DNA from: Haemonchus contortus
Lineage: Eukaryota > Nematoda > Chromadorea > Rhabditida > Trichostrongylidae
DNA: 64,000 bases
NCBI GenBank assembly: GCA_000469685.2
Contig: LS997562.1
Coordinates: 39,124,845 to 39,188,844, forward strand
Direction of reading: 5' to 3'
Translations under genes and position numbers: made by a program
Notes under the pieces: generated by a model
Seen by the model: only the letters and a program-made list of their open reading frames with translations
Database searches by the model: none
What the model was told of the DNA's origin: nothing
Shown: one piece after another, positions 1 to 13,923 of the stretch
Position numbering within the stretch: position 1 is the first letter of the stretch
How the letters are laid out: every line of letters starts with the position of its first letter

Positions 1-1860
1 TTACACGAATTATCGGCTATTCGGCCTTATTCTTCTCCATGGCGACAATTGCCGCTTGCCGTTCGTTCATTCGAACATTGCCGTCATTGCTCGAACTGTG
101 AATGCTCCCTCAAAGAATTAGATACGGTACATTTTGCATGAGATAGTCGTTTCAAGGCATTTAGACTGAAATTTGATAATTGCCATTGAAACGCTAGAAT
201 TACGTTTGAAGAAGTGGAACACGGTAGGCAATCATGAACGCTTCGAAGATTTGAAAAAAACAATCTTTTAGAATGAATGAAATGCTTGACGGCAATCATC
301 AGATGCTATTGAGCAGTAGAATAAGCCGCGGACATGAGATTCGTGTGATTTGTTAACGGCTTTGATTACAGTGTGAACTATAACATCCCTTCAGGACTTG
401 AAGAGAGATGGCAGTTTAGCTGGACCTTCTAGGGAGATGCAACTCGGTGTTGATCCTTATTTGAGTTGAGTGCATGGCTTATCCCTGTACAGGCATTACC
501 GCCACGTTATAAGGATAATTATTGCACATATTTCAAGAGGTAGTACTTCCAGTTTTATCCCCTCGCTATGCGCTCCAACACGCTCCTACGAACTCCCACT
601 AGAACAAACCTCGGCACCACCTTTTTTACTCTGATCACTGTCCTCTCGTGAAACCATTACATCCCGAGGATTGAAAACATGGGATGACTGTGGGGATTTT
701 GAGAAAGGAGGGAAGAATTACTTTTTATGTAAAACATTGAGTACAAGTGTGAAGAAAAATCGTGATGCAGTTTTCCGATTATTCGGGTAAACGAATTGGC
801 TTTTGAGCATTACTCATAAACAGAGAATAAATATTATTTTCTGAGAAAATCAGTTACTTCCGACCCAATCACATTGAGAAACCTTAACTTTCAGCCTTAA
901 ATGCAATAAGGCCGATCGTTGGGAGCAAGTTCTTTTCAGTCCACCTCCACACCTCATCCGCTCCCCTCCCACTCCCCCTCCATCACCTCCCCCTCCTTTT
1001 GAAGACTGCCAAGTATGGAGTAGTAAATGAATAAACGGAACATAAGGAAGGGCTGCGAAATTACACGACCCTATTTCAAGTCAGCAGCGAAACGATCAGT
1101 ACCAACCAGATTCTGCTAGGTAAGCCTGGAATTAGAAATAAACGTGAATGATCGGGTTTTCTATGCGTATTTCGAGAGTGTTTTTCAGATAATCACTTTA
1201 ACCATCTCGTATCATCTGTATATCTCATACACGTACTGGATTAATGTATCTGGGTCACCCATATGAATGAGAAACATCCACCGAAAGCTAACGCCCAAAA
1301 TCACCATTACGCCATACCCTTATAATATTATCCTTGTGTAAAACGACTAACCTAGTGAACTGCTTGTCCCTTTCAACGCCTCTACTCTGATCGGATTTCC
1401 ACGGCATGGCGCATACAACTGCTCATAGCTCTATGAGTGATCATCGGGAACATGATGTCTACGTTGTCACGAATACGCTCAACCTGCAGCTAGAATCAAA
1501 GTCATTCTCCGAATCATACAGTACTTTGTGTATTTAATCATCCTTTTAGGGTTATTGAAATCATCCTTTCAAGGCTAACTCAGGCTATTAGAAATTATCA
1601 ACCCTCGCGTCTCTATTGAGAAACTCAGCAACGGCTGGGTTCGCCCTTGAAAGAGGAATCGGTGACGAACAGTTTTTACCGGTATGCCTGTTTAACTCTA
1701 GCGATTGCTAATTTTCTCTTTGAGACGCTAATTAGCGGCAACCGCTCGCAACCACGGCCATACCGTTGTTCAATTAGTCATACATGGAATTCAATCGGAT
1801 GACAGAAGGTAAACCCGAAAAAAACGGTCGAAGAAAAAGAAAAGAAAAGAAGAAAACAAG
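1..1860. other. Intergenic, no gene seen
   Basis: No open frame here looks coding and I recognise no RNA gene. About 940-1000 is an almost pure C/T tract. The region lies beyond the 3' end of the ceh-2 gene on the minus strand. Confidence 0.5.
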
Positions 1861-1866
1861 TTTATT
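1861..1866 (-). promoter_or_regulatory. ceh-2: Poly(A) signal of ceh-2
   Basis: AATAAA on the minus strand (TTTATT on plus), about 245 bases past the ceh-2 stop at 2110. It is the first canonical signal I found downstream, giving a plausible short 3' UTR. Confidence 0.45.
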
Positions 1867-2109
1867 GTGTCAACAAAATACCATTCACTCATATCAATCA
1901 TGTCATAATTTGGAAATAGTTCAGTTAAAGCTGTCAAATGATAAGAATTAAGTAGGTCACCGAAAAGAAAATCGATAATTTCCTATTCATGTACATAATG
2001 ACTGTGTAGCGTATAAATGAGGGAAACAAGAAGCTCAACATAATCCAACAGATCACAGATTTCTCATACAGTAGTACAAAATTCGTCTTAGGAGCGAAGG
2101 CGGCTGCTA

Positions 2110-5100
2110 TCATGACCCATTCCCATCGCTATAATCCTGTTGAGCTGTTGCAGGTATAGTGGACCCGGGTAGATTCTGATGCGATAGGGTGGCGTCGTCG
2201 TCATGAAGTCGTGGTGAACTGGACGGTGATGGCGGTTGTCCTTCAATCCGTACCCGTTTGTGTTTCGTTCGCCGATTTTGGAACCATACTTTAACCTGAA
2301 AGTGTAACTAAATTAATTCGATGAACCTCTAGCAGTAGGCAAATGGCAGCAAAATGAAAATAATGAACACAACAATACCGATGCAACAGAAATGCTTCAG
2401 AATTCCCACGATATGGGAGGGGTAAATGGGTAGTCCGGTGAACACAAGATCATCCACCTCGGATCCGTACCCTCGCTACCCCACCCCACCCCCTGCATCC
2501 TCAGGAAACCAAGCATTCCATCGCTCTGCCGTCCTGCCGTCCTATCAGTACTGCCTGGGAGGTTAAAGATACTGACTGGTAGATGAGCTGACCCCTGCAG
2601 TCTATGTAAATGCCTATAAATGTAAATGTCTATAAATGCCTCCACGACCCGAGTCAAAGTGGAGGTTGGCAGCAACTCAAAACATTTTTACTAACTAACA
2701 CCACCGAAATAAATACTTTGAGTTTTTCATTTCCGAGACCGATAAGAACGCTTGGCAAAAACAGAAACGGCGAGCCGATTGGAAGCAATCCGCTGCGCCT
2801 ACTCTTGATCGTTGGGTTGAATCTCGTCCGAATGTATCAAGCCCTTCATCTCTCCCCTTTGTCTTGTTCTCCACCTTTGTGTTTTGCATGTTGATACTAG
2901 GGTTGTTGAGAGCATCAAAGAATGCCTAACTTAGTCCCATTTTTAGCTTTTACCTAGTAGTAATTCGACTGATCCCAAGCAACGAGCATGATTGTTCTCT
3001 AAACCAGGTTAATCAGAAAAGTCTGAATCTGCTCCGATCCGGTAGCGGGGCTCAACTTGTTCTTAAACAATAGCTCGGGGCAGAAGCACCATTCAAACTC
3101 TCCATAACCCTACCTTCGTGCATTTCTACAGCCCTTTTCTAAAACTAGGGCCTAACTAGTCCTACTAAGTTACTTGTGAGTTGGATTCCTAAATTACTGG
3201 AAACTGTTCGAGAAAGCTCTTCAGAACCATTGAAATCGATCAAGTCTCGATTAGCCGAATAATGTAGTCAATTTGATCGCCGTTACATGTCGTCATCTCC
3301 GTCAGCCCCCTCATTCAGTCAGGAAGAGCTCAATCGAGCGCAAACACAAGCCCCGTGAAATGGAGACGATACGGCGCCGCGGGACACCGCTTGCGACGTC
3401 GCAACGTCGCGCTGTTGACCGTCTTTCGAGCTGCTGCGACGGGGGAGCGTGCTAGTGCTGCTATCGCGGTGGTTGGCTGACTGCTATCTACCGCCATAAT
3501 GACACTTGAACAGTGTAGTCGCATCAGGTTACCGTATTCTTTTGTCGCGCGCTCGCGATGGGATCAACAGTGCAGTGGTGGCGGCCTAGTCAATGGACTA
3601 GCTGATCGTCATTCATCGATGGGACCTTGCAACGATGTGCTTTCGGTGATAGTTTGATTCTGGCGGTGGGGTACGGTCGTAATTCATTGGTTTACCGGGG
3701 CTTCGGAACTGTTTTCTCAATCTACTTTGTATGGTTGTAGGAAACTCAATGAAAAACTAAAGTTATTAAGGTAAACAAGAGCGTAAACAAGTTGTGGAAG
3801 GCCCCACCTGTGTTTCGGAAAGCGCCAGTCGATTTGCAAGCTGTTTTCGTTCCGTTCCAACAACATAGTGATTACCTTCGAAAGCACGCTCCAGCTGTAA
3901 CAATTGCGATGGTGAAAAAGCGGTACGAATTCGTTTGCTCTTGCGGAACGGCTGTAGAAATAGGCCTGCAGCTACTTCACCTGAAACAAAGCATATTTCA
4001 ACTAGTCTTTCAATCATGCAACGATCGTTCCTCTCGACTTTCGACTATTGAAAGTCATATGAGTTATGAGTTTGATGCTGAAGAAACATTTTTACCGTAG
4101 AAAGGATGGAAGGTCAAAAAGTCCAGGGAATTATCACACGAGCATGGTTAGATGATCGAATGCTGGGTCGATACCCGCCCAGGCGAACAGGACCCTCTCA
4201 CCCTCTAGGTCATGTCATTAGTTGGTACCAGAATCGTCTGAGGGATAAAAGTGTCGACTTATGCAATGGCCGGCCACCGCATATCGTTGGTTAAGCCATG
4301 AACACATTCAAAACGCCACTACGATCCTGAACAGAAGTCGGATGCGGGGTGCATCCTAGAAACGGGATTGATCAGCTCCAAGGATTAGTGCTTTTCTAAA
4401 AAGAAGTGAAAACATGGCGTATTCTAGTGAACCTCATTGGACCTGGTTGAATGGTCCAAAAAGCAATTCCTTGATTCCATTAAGAACTCTCCGAAAAGGT
4501 AGGTCAGCGAACCTGACGGGACCTGCCTATCTACTACCCGAACTTCTCATTTCGATGTCGTCCTATGAACATCGTATCGAAAGAATCAATCTCTTCCGTC
4601 CAAGGAAGGAAAATGAAAGAAAAGTTGAGGAATTTGAAGCTTATATTCATAACACTTGTTCTAATTAATCAATTTCTGCCACATTTGACACTTCAGTTCG
4701 TAAAAGAGTCGTCAAGTAAATCATGGGGTACTAAACAAAGAAGTAAGTATCTCTAGAACTTTTGAGTATGTTCACCAGGCGTTTGATCAGTTCCGGCCCG
4801 AATAGGTTACGAATTGTCATCTTAGCTTGCGTTTTTCTCAACAAATAGAGTACTTTCTGTTTTGGAGTAAAATATTTACAGCAATCCATAACTCGTATAA
4901 AAATAATCACGTTGTAGCCATTTAATCTTATGTAAACATTTGTAAACAATGTCTACTTGACACCTGACCCTTTGGTTAGCTGACTAGTTACCGTAACTGG
5001 TCAGGTTAGCTATAATCCTCGTTGAGATCGACTTGTCACTGGGAACAGCTATCGTCAGCAAATAATACGAAACCGATTACAAAGGCACTTAGCCTCACTA

Positions 5101-8100
5101 GGGTAATGTAAGACACTTGAGACGATTTGTTTACATTGTTGTTAGCATACAACGAATAGGGTGGTGGCTGGTATACAAGTGGTTATACTTTTCGACTGCT
5201 TTTTAATCTTTTTAAAAGGCTGCCTATGAGATAGAGCTCAAATTCCAGCTGTAACTGGCAGGACTGGTTTCTTTGGGTATCGATTGCCGCCAACGAGAAT
5301 GCTTGTCCAATCGGTACCGTACCCTGCTCGTTTCGGTTTGCGATTGAACAATCATCGGTCTATCGAAGACGCAATCAAATCGCTTTTCACGACATTACCC
5401 AAATCGATTGCTTTTCAACTTTTGAATTGAATCGATTCCAAAAAGAAAATTGCTTTAAAAAAGCCAGGCTATCACATACTAAACTCGAGTTAGGCTTAAC
5501 CTAGGAGAAAAAGAGTGTATGGAATTCGAATTGGTATACTGGATCGGGACAGAAGTATTGAAGCTGAATAGCTTTTTAGGAATGCGCCATGTAATCGACT
5601 TTTCCCTAGGAACTGTTGAGGTGATTCATTGAACGCTTCACCCATGGGTTTGAGATGACGTCGGTGTTCGGCTTAGGGTTAATGCTAATTGAAACGAATG
5701 TGTTCTTATGTGCCCGGCCTACTTCTGGAACTGGGAAGGCTTGATTGAACAGACTGAGGTTCGCTTCACGGACCGTATAAAACGTATCGGTACCGCTTGT
5801 CACTAGGCAGCACCGTTAAGGTCGTCTACTAAGAGGTTGATTCACCTGCAGCGCAAAATAAGCAAATGTTCGTGAGGGGTTCTTTACTCAGTTTCAAACC
5901 GCCCCTGACTTTTAAATCTGGTAAATAAACTGAGGAAGTAAACCAATTGCTTGGAAATGATTCGTGCATCCCTCAGTAATGATCTGCAGATATTGAAGAC
6001 CACAACGTGAATGATAAGGGAGTTACAATTGAAAAGCTGAAGACGGACTCAAGTACGAAGGTGAGAATGATTATTCATTACTGCTCAAGGAAAAAACTGG
6101 TTCTGAAATGGTTGAATAAATTCCGATCCAATCCAGAGAATAAGAGTGAAGGTTTGGGGGTTCCCCCACTAGATTGCCTATCCAAAAACAATTGTTCCAT
6201 TGACGTCTAATCCTGTGTAAACAAGTACAAACAAACCCTACTTGACACTTAACTATTTGGCTAGCTGGTGAGTAGAGACTACTTTACAACAACCCCAGAA
6301 GATAGTAGGAAGGAAGCAAACCCTGTTTGAAATACTACTTCAGTATCTATGCATATTTGGGCCACGATAGACCGCACACTTGTTTACAATTTTTGTAGCA
6401 GATATTTAACGAGTAAATAGAAAACAGCAGTTGTTAGGACCCAAACAAATCTGCAATGACCATGGCTCAATCAAACCAAGTTTCCCCTCAATCAGTGCGC
6501 TGTCTTCAAAGAAACTTAGTAAGATATAGATCAATCACTGGTGGGTACAAGTTACTGTAAGCTGCGTACTGTCTCGCTGAGTCAGGTGAGATCCAAATCT
6601 GCGCTTAAACCTTTCCCTTTAATTCTGAAGGGCACTATTTCGGCCCTTGAGAAGTGGAAATCTCGATCTGATCGTCCTAAAGCGGCATGCTCATCTTTCC
6701 TTATTGTGCTACCTCCGCTCGTTGAGCGTACCAGCAAAAAAACGTAGACAGCAAAAGCCTGTCTCAGATCCTTCCATAACAACCGGCGTTGAATTACCAG
6801 AAAGTTCACCCACTACTTTAGTAAGCGCTATGCTCCAGCGACGTTTCATTCATTTATTCCAACTTATTTATTCAAAAACTAGAGCACATACTAGTAAAAC
6901 TCACGAAAACCACTCGTCTTAGTGAGGGTGGAGGCAGTGCAGTAACTAGCGTAGCGGCATTATTCACGGGTCCCGCGAAGGACGAGTTGTGCTGGAATCC
7001 TAATTTGTTTCCCCTTCTCTATCTCCCAGTTGCTGTACCTACCTGGTGAGTCATATAGCACCTTACTGGTATGGGTATATGAAAACACTGATTTAACATC
7101 CCATTAGTACTGGTCAGGCACGCAAACAGGTGTCCTTCCCCGAATTACAGACCAAGGCAAAGGCAAAGTGCATTCCAAATAGAATGATCGACATCTAGCA
7201 CTTTATAATTTTCGAATCAAAAATGACAGAATCACATGGGAAGGATCAATGCAGATAATCATGAAAGGCATCTGCTCCGCGTTTTACGCCCACATCTTTG
7301 ATTTTCTGGGAAGCTTTATAGAAAACAAAACAACTTGCAAGTAGGGCAGAGTTCATGACTACCGAGGAATGCTACAGAAGCTTTTCAAGTCGAAAGTTAT
7401 TGCCAGCTGATTTGAAGTTGATCTCAAATGTTACTGAAAGAAGTTATTTACCAACAAATTCAACTTATGAAACACTTTCAGATCAGTATTTTGGTGATCT
7501 TGTGTACAGATATAGAAAATTCCTCCGAAAAGTAGGATAAAGGCAGCAAGGGGGTGTGGTCTAAATTGTCACATCATAGAACGCGCCGAAAGAGCATACA
7601 GGATACAAAACCTCTATGCAAAACTGTGCTGGCTACACAAACAGATCAAGAAGACAAGGCTGTGCTGCTGCTTGTACATAGGGACAGCAGGGAATCAAGC
7701 ATACTCTGAGGTTTTTGGAAACTTTTTTTCGAAAAAAAAAATAGAATTCTGCTCTCGCGGTAGCGTTTTTTTCTTTGAAACATTGAGTCAAGCTACCAAA
7801 CGATAATTCTATTTGAACCATCGAAAAATCTCTTTCAGCCGCAAACTAAGAAGATTTTCCTGGAAAACAAAAGCCAAAAAAAGTCAAATTATTGCAGAAG
7901 ATGAGACAGGCAGAGACAAAAAATGGAAAAAAAGAATGTCCCAGATGATACATGGAAGAAAATTATTGAAAGTATTGAATTCAAAAGAATGACATGATGA
8001 TTGCTGAAACCATTGTGCTATTCAAGCTGACTCAGTATTATAGTTCAATAAAGATGGTGTAATGAAAAAAAATAGCAAAAAGGACAATAAAGAATCCAAA

Positions 8101-9757
8101 ATCCACTGAATTTGGAACAAGTCGATTGGAGCCACCACAATCTCATTACTTATTAGTGAACGAATCTCTCTAAAAAATGATTTATCAAGCTATTTTTTGA
8201 TATACAGAAGAGATCACTTGAGAGGTCCCTCGTTCTTGAACTACAGGAGCGAATTATAACAGGAATCACTGTGGACCTGGGTGCTGTACTGGGCCCCTTC
8301 GAGCAGGAATAGGGCCATATTCAAGGAATTTAGGGGCTTGAACTGCTTAGGATCTACTACATCACGTAGGCGTTCAGCAACTTTGGTTTCCTCTGACTTT
8401 TAAAAGAAATAGCACAAGAAGAGGAAAGCCGTCTAACACGCCTCAATGAATTCGAAATTTCAAAAGAAAAGCCAAGTTTGTGAGCTCATTTGCTACCAGT
8501 ACAGATAATGGCACCTTTCACAGTGAACAGAGTAAGACAGATTACATTTCGGGATGAGCCAATGAAGAATAAACGAGAAGCCACTGGGGGTCTATAATGA
8601 AAGGTTAGGAAGTCAGGCAAGATCGATTTCCGTCTAAATAAGTATTTCTTGGAAAATTAGTCGAATTTGACGGCTATTCAAAATATATGGACCACGAGTT
8701 CATCTTTTTAAACCTTCCGGAAACTTCTGAGCTCGTAGTTTTTCCTTAACGTTCAAGAGTTCAACCCTTGAGAATTCCACAGAAAAGACCCCTAAGTACC
8801 ATAATCCAGAAATGGTCCCTGAAGAATGGCTCGAAATGAGATGAACATTGGGTGAGGATGATACTATCGATTAGTGATACCTTGAACTGAATGGTAAAAG
8901 AAATAGAAGAGTTCCCCGAAAAAATGCACCTTCAGGGAAGAATCGAAAGGCAGTGATTAACATTGATCCGATGTTAAGCCATGCATCATTATCTTGCTCA
9001 TAGTGATCTGCACGATGGAATGTGACTTTGGTAATGGCTTGAGGAAATTCCAAAAAATCCCCCAGAGACTTCAGCAGGGAATTTGGCAGTAAATGACCTA
9101 ATAATCACAAAGTAGTCATTTTCTACCCAATTGATAATAACAGTTCGGGGCTCCGTTGTACAAAGTAATACCTAGAAATCCGAGTGGAGACGGTATTGAC
9201 TAGTTAGGAGGTTCCGCCATGAATGATTCGTTCAATTTTTTAGAGCTAGAAGAAGCGATCAAGTCGAGTATGCTCACATAGTAAAGTCAGAAATGTAATA
9301 TTCAACTGAAAACAGCCAAAGTTATATAATATTAAATAATTTCCATTATTATAATTAACGAGGCTATTAATTAATCGGCCGCTGCGGTGCATTCCAATGC
9401 AGCACTGATTCATCAATATGAATTATTAAAATAACCAATACATACCGAATTGAGAAGAATTAGCCTGCTGAAGCAGTTCGACCCATTGCTGCGACCAAAG
9501 GCGACTGTGGCTTTGTGGTGTATCGGACAATCCGGCCAGGAACGGATTTGCGGACGCCATCTGAAAGAAACGGACTAGAGGATTGGGGTGGACGGACCGA
9601 CGAAGGAGGGCCCTTGAAAACAAACCTGTACATGAGGTAATAAAACATCGAAATACGAAAGTGTCTGTGCAATCGGAGCAGTTCGCTCCTCCTGTGACGG
9701 TGATGGCTCGCTCTTTGCCGTGTCCACAAGTCGGTCGATGGAGAAATTCAAGGACAT
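2110..9757 (-). CDS. ceh-2: EMX-family homeobox transcription factor (ceh-2 orthologue)
   Basis: Four exons: 9626-9757, 9446-9560, 3808-3980 and 2110-2295. They join in phase to a 201-residue protein. Residues 1-12 ([12 protein letters not shown]) resemble the EMX N-terminal F-[ST]-I-[ED]-x-L-V repressor-type motif, and ANPFLAGL (about 47-54) matches the EMX NPF block. The homeodomain is residues 97-156, from [14 protein letters not shown] to the helix-3 run [11 protein letters not shown], with Phe8, Trp48, Gln50, Asn51 and Arg53 present. The short Ser/Pro tail ends DYSDGNGS. The start at 9757 is the first ATG after an acceptor-like CTACAG. Introns are 65, 5465 and 1512 bases; the big one holds a SINE and other repeats. 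The family comprises DNA-binding nuclear factors for head and neuronal patterning; orthology to C. elegans ceh-2 is inferred from the homeodomain and N-terminal motifs. Confidence 0.9.
4105..4390 (+). repeat. tRNA-derived SINE copy (in ceh-2 intron)
   Basis: The head keeps a degraded tRNA-like B-box segment. The body has 'ggtaccagaatcgtctgag'. The tail has 'cgccactacgatcctgaac' followed by 'ggatgcggggtgcatcct' and 'gggattgat'. The same order of blocks recurs at 10.8, 47.5, 55.2 and 61.4 kb. Edges are approximate. Confidence 0.6.
4930..5150. repeat. Small inverted-repeat element, copy 1
   Basis: It starts with 'tgtaaacatttgtaaacaat' followed by 'ctacttgacac' and ends near 'tttgtttacattgtt', so the termini are imperfect inverted repeats. 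A second copy with the same opening lies at 6214-6400. Both are in the large ceh-2 intron. Confidence 0.4.
6214..6400. repeat. Small inverted-repeat element, copy 2
   Basis: It starts 'tgtgtaaacaagtacaaac', then 'ctacttgacactta' as in the copy near 4930, and ends near 'cacttgtttacaattt'. No coding capacity was seen. MITE-like status is inferred from the terminal inversion and the second copy. Confidence 0.4.
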
Positions 9758-10740
9758 CCTCGACAACAGGGTGGGATACTGTAGGCTGGTGGTCCTTTAG
9801 AAAGAGTACGCGCTTGTTCACAGCCTACGAACCACTACACAGATCGTTTAGCTGTGGTTGATGAACACTGCGCTTAGCCACGGGCTGGTTGTGGGAGCTT
9901 TTTGCCGGTACCGCCCCTCAATTCTGGCCAAATAGATGGCCGACGGGGGCGGAGCAAGGCACAGACTTCCTCGACGCTGATTGGTCGGCAGCCTCCCTAG
10001 CATTGGCGGCTGTCGCTTTGGGACTTCCTGAATTTCCTGATAAAGACTATTGTTATCAGTAACGGTCGCCCAAGAAAAGTTCCCATCCGTTCAGATCCCA
10101 TCTCAAGCGAGGCCTAGGCCTATTCAGAGCCTACCTAGCCATGAGTCCGGCTTCCTGCCTCGTCCCACCTGCACGTATCGCGTTACAAAATGCTGCCAGA
10201 TTGGGCACTTATCCGATTCGTTGGCAAATGGCCAAATAAACACACCGGTTGTCGTCCGTCTGTGTGTGTGTGCGTATGTATGTGATCGTCCGCCCGGGAA
10301 TGCGAATGTAATTCGAACACTCACTCGTCCCACTCATCGACACCGTGTAGAACGACGGATGTATCAATTTCCAGTTAGGATTGCTTTAAGCCTGATTCAG
10401 GGTCATCATATTGCCATAATGGCATGACATTTTGAGAAGTAAATAGTGTGGAAAGCGACAGAAGAGTCGAGGGTTTCTGAAAACATCCCAAGATTACTGT
10501 AGGCTTTTTCTTACTCTTGAAACTACAGTAAACATAAAGAAGCTAGCAGTATCAAAGAAACCCATTCCGAGGGATAATCTGCCCTGACTCTTTATAATGA
10601 TTGAAATCGTTCAGACTATTTTCCCAGATTTTATCTGGATGTTCCTAAAAACTTCGCTTAGCGCAACGATTGGGAGCGCCGACTCCTATGTTCGCGGCAG
10701 CGGATTGAGTTCCCACTTCAGACTCCGAACAAGATCTAGA
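9758..10740. promoter_or_regulatory. Upstream region of ceh-2
   Basis: This GC-richer stretch just upstream of the ceh-2 start carries inverted CCAAT-type boxes (ATTGG near 9,981 and 10,000) and a short TG-rich run near 10,259-10,290. It is a plausible promoter by position only. No gene was recognised. Confidence 0.3.
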
Positions 10741-10759
10741 GGTATATTCATTGGCGTAA

Positions 10760-11035
10760 TCGACTCTCTTTTGGATGCGCCCGCGCATTTAACTTCCATT
10801 CAAAAACAGAGTAGCAGTTTGAATGCTATGCGGTTTATACAATGATACAATGATCTGAGGAGGCCAGATGATGCACGAATCAAAACTTTCTTGTTCCCAC
10901 ACAAACCTGCTACCGACTAAGCCACCCGGTAGATGGAAGGGTTGGTTGGCTTGGACAAGTATCGGTCCGGGATTCGATCGCCGGACGATCTGTGTGATAG
11001 TGCGCCACTTGCCACTACACCAGCTCGGCCCTGGA
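10760..11035 (-). repeat. tRNA-derived SINE copy
   Basis: Read on the minus strand it has the A-box-like 'gtggcaagtggcgcactatc', then a B-box-like region, a 'gtccaagccaacc' body, and a tail near 10,770 with 'ggatgcg' blocks matching the other copies. Edges are approximate. Confidence 0.55.
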
Positions 11036-13688
11036 CTCGAAATCTTTACACTCAAATTGGATTGCCCTGTTTAATCCACTGTTGAATAAAACTAATGAGA
11101 ATGCAACAGCGTAAAAAACGTAAGCAAACCTTATTTTGAAGCGGTCATGCATTGTTGTTGTTGTTGTTCAAGTCGTATAGTGTGCTCCGACCGACACAAC
11201 CAGAATACCACCTCTGAAGGAGAGTCAATTGGATTATCTTTGAAACATGCCATGCAACTACTTCTCCCTGGAAAGCAAATGGGCATTGGAATAGGTGTAC
11301 CTCTTTTACGAGAGCGGAAAATGGAGATCTAATCACAGCCCTGTAGACAGTATAGCTGCAATACGAGCATTCTATTCACTACTTCCCACTGGAATGTGTC
11401 GCAATAGGTTAGGAGACTTCCTCAGAAAACGGTTCTATGGACCAGTGAACAAGCACGATGATATCCTAGGATACTATCGAGCCTTACAAAGACAGGGCAA
11501 TCACAGCATCCAGAGAAAACCTTCGATTAAAAGATTATTGAGCTAAGAGGTTTGGCAACTACCGCTTTCCATACCCACAACGAGTACATTTGCTAACGAG
11601 TACATTTGCCATAATTAATTTTTTCGTGGAAAAGTAATACCCTCATCAGTCAAACACCATCGTCTTGGCTAACCGTTACAGGCGATTGGCTTTACCAGAG
11701 TCCATCTCTGAAGACGAAATCGATGACGTTAAAGGGCTGTTTCGTATTCGTAGACGTCGTCGGCTACCGCTTGCTACTAAGGCGTCCATTAATGCAGTCA
11801 GCGGGACGTTGATTAGGCACCCGTCAGCCCTATAGGGGCTGCCGATATTCTCCGAACTTCTCCGTTCACTAATGCTTGCATAAGTGCCTGTCAGAGAAAA
11901 CGTATGGAAATAAACACGACATAAATGGACATGTCAGAAGAACGGCATTTTACAGTCGATTATGAAAGCCTATATGGCATGTCTGTTGATTATTGAAGGC
12001 GTCTATTCACTAGAATATTCCTCTACCAAGAATTTCTACCGTACCAAATGGTTCTAGAAGTTCAGTGACTGCATCTATGAGATGAAATCACCACAGTACT
12101 TGTACGTCACAACAAATTTTTAGCATATGGGCAAGAAATAGGCGAACTAATAACAGCTACGGCAAGAAAATATGGTAATTTCGATGACTGTCAAATGGAA
12201 GTCTCGACTGCTACAGTTCCCCTTCTCGTTTGGTAGCAGCATTAAGGAGACAAAAATCGGACCTAACGTCACATAATCAAAAGATTCAACCTGTTTAACA
12301 AGTCTTACACGAAATCGCTGATATTGAAGGCTGTTTGACGATTGTTGGACGAAGAAGGTAGAGCCATGACAGAAGAAAAGGTGCTGAAAAAAGTTTTCAT
12401 CAGGAAACCTTTGGTCGTCACTCATGACACGCCCAATGCCATTCAAAAACTAACTAAATCAAAATTTGCTCAACAGTTTCGAAATTTAAACGCATAGTTC
12501 ACGGTGAAAATATCCCTAGGATGTACGTATGATTTCCCAGCATGGCACAGGGAACCGTGCTGGGTCGAAGAGCGGCTTAGATAGAGCCTCAACATAGGCC
12601 TAGCCGACGTGCACACCTAGGGCGGACGAGTTATACGAGTTTTAACGGCGTTCTAGGAGCTGTAGAGGTTGCACCATTACCACCAACGCAGGTACTTTAC
12701 TGTAGCCAGCTGTAGCGTACACATTTGAATAGCTCGTCCAAATGCCCTTTCCATGCAAATTTTTTTGTCACTTTCTCGTCCAATCCAATCCTTAATTTTA
12801 CCTCTTTTCTGATACATTATATTTCTCAGAATTCGTCGATTTTGCTTTTTCTTCACGCTTTTTGCACTACTATGAACTATCACTTATACTGTTCGTCTAA
12901 AACTAGATACTCTGAAATAATCATCAACTGTACCTTTAAAGACACAATGGTAGTGACGAATTGCGAGGACGAATTCATGTTAGCGAACTAGATGCTAGGC
13001 TTCACCCCAGACCGAATACTAACGCTCTAGAACAAATATTAACACCACCAAATGATTGAAGAACAACACTGAGACCACTTCCTTAGTTCGCGATGCGCCT
13101 ATGTGATAAGCAGTGCCGCCTCGCTACCATAAGTGACGCGTGCGGTGATTGATACCGTATGTCGCACCATGCCACTTCTAAGGTGTTTTAAAAGGTTCTT
13201 CTGCCCCGCTCCAAGTAGTGAGATATAGGGGACGATGACCACCAGATGAGAAACAATATTTAAACAACAAACGCTGAGAAACTAATGAGAGCTAGAAACC
13301 GATGGCACCAGTAGGAGTTTAAAGAAATGTTCTCATGCACACGAAAAGAAACATCCCAGATGAACAGTAAAATCATTAACCAGTACTCAACAGAAAAAAA
13401 AAACAATTGTACGGCAGCTGAAGGGGACACTGCCCAATAGGCATATTGTGGATTATGAGAATAGCCTGGGAATGATAATGATGGTTATACCACATATGTC
13501 CAAGTAGTGTTAAATGCTTGGCAGATGTTCGAAAAAGGATCAGTGCATAAAGAAACTCCGTTTTTTAAACCCAACTACAATATTGAGCTCTTACTGAACT
13601 CGGTAAAGGATAAATGCGTAGAGATATTTATCAGTTAAAGATACAACAAACTTATTAGTTATGCAATTGAACTATTAAATCATAGACC
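11036..13688. other. Intergenic, no gene seen
   Basis: The stretch lies between the ceh-2 promoter side and the 3' end of the AP-3 beta gene. A (GTT)n run at about 11,152-11,168 is the only simple repeat noted. Frames here look non-coding. Confidence 0.45.
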
Positions 13689-13694
13689 TTTATT
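13689..13694 (-). promoter_or_regulatory. apb-3: Poly(A) signal of apb-3
   Basis: AATAAA on the minus strand, 230 bases beyond the apb-3 stop codon at 13924. Confidence 0.45.
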
Positions 13695-13923
13695 TATGGC
13701 AGACACCAAGTCATAAAACGTAGGAAAGTGATTATTAGGATAAAAGCAGCGTTACCCAAGAAAAACAATGCTCGTTCCCCATCTTCGCATAAGATACAAC
13801 GTTCCAAACGTAGACAAATTGAGAAATTATCAAATTCACAGCAACATCACAACAACGGTCGAACATATCACAAGAAAGGATAAACAAAAACAATTCGAAG
13901 TTTACTTCTGTAAAACCATCCTT

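Noticed and set aside
9426..9821. Single 131-codon minus-strand exon for the ceh-2 5' end
   Set aside because: The family motifs sit in two different frames separated by a 65-base intron with clean donor and acceptor, so two exons fit better.
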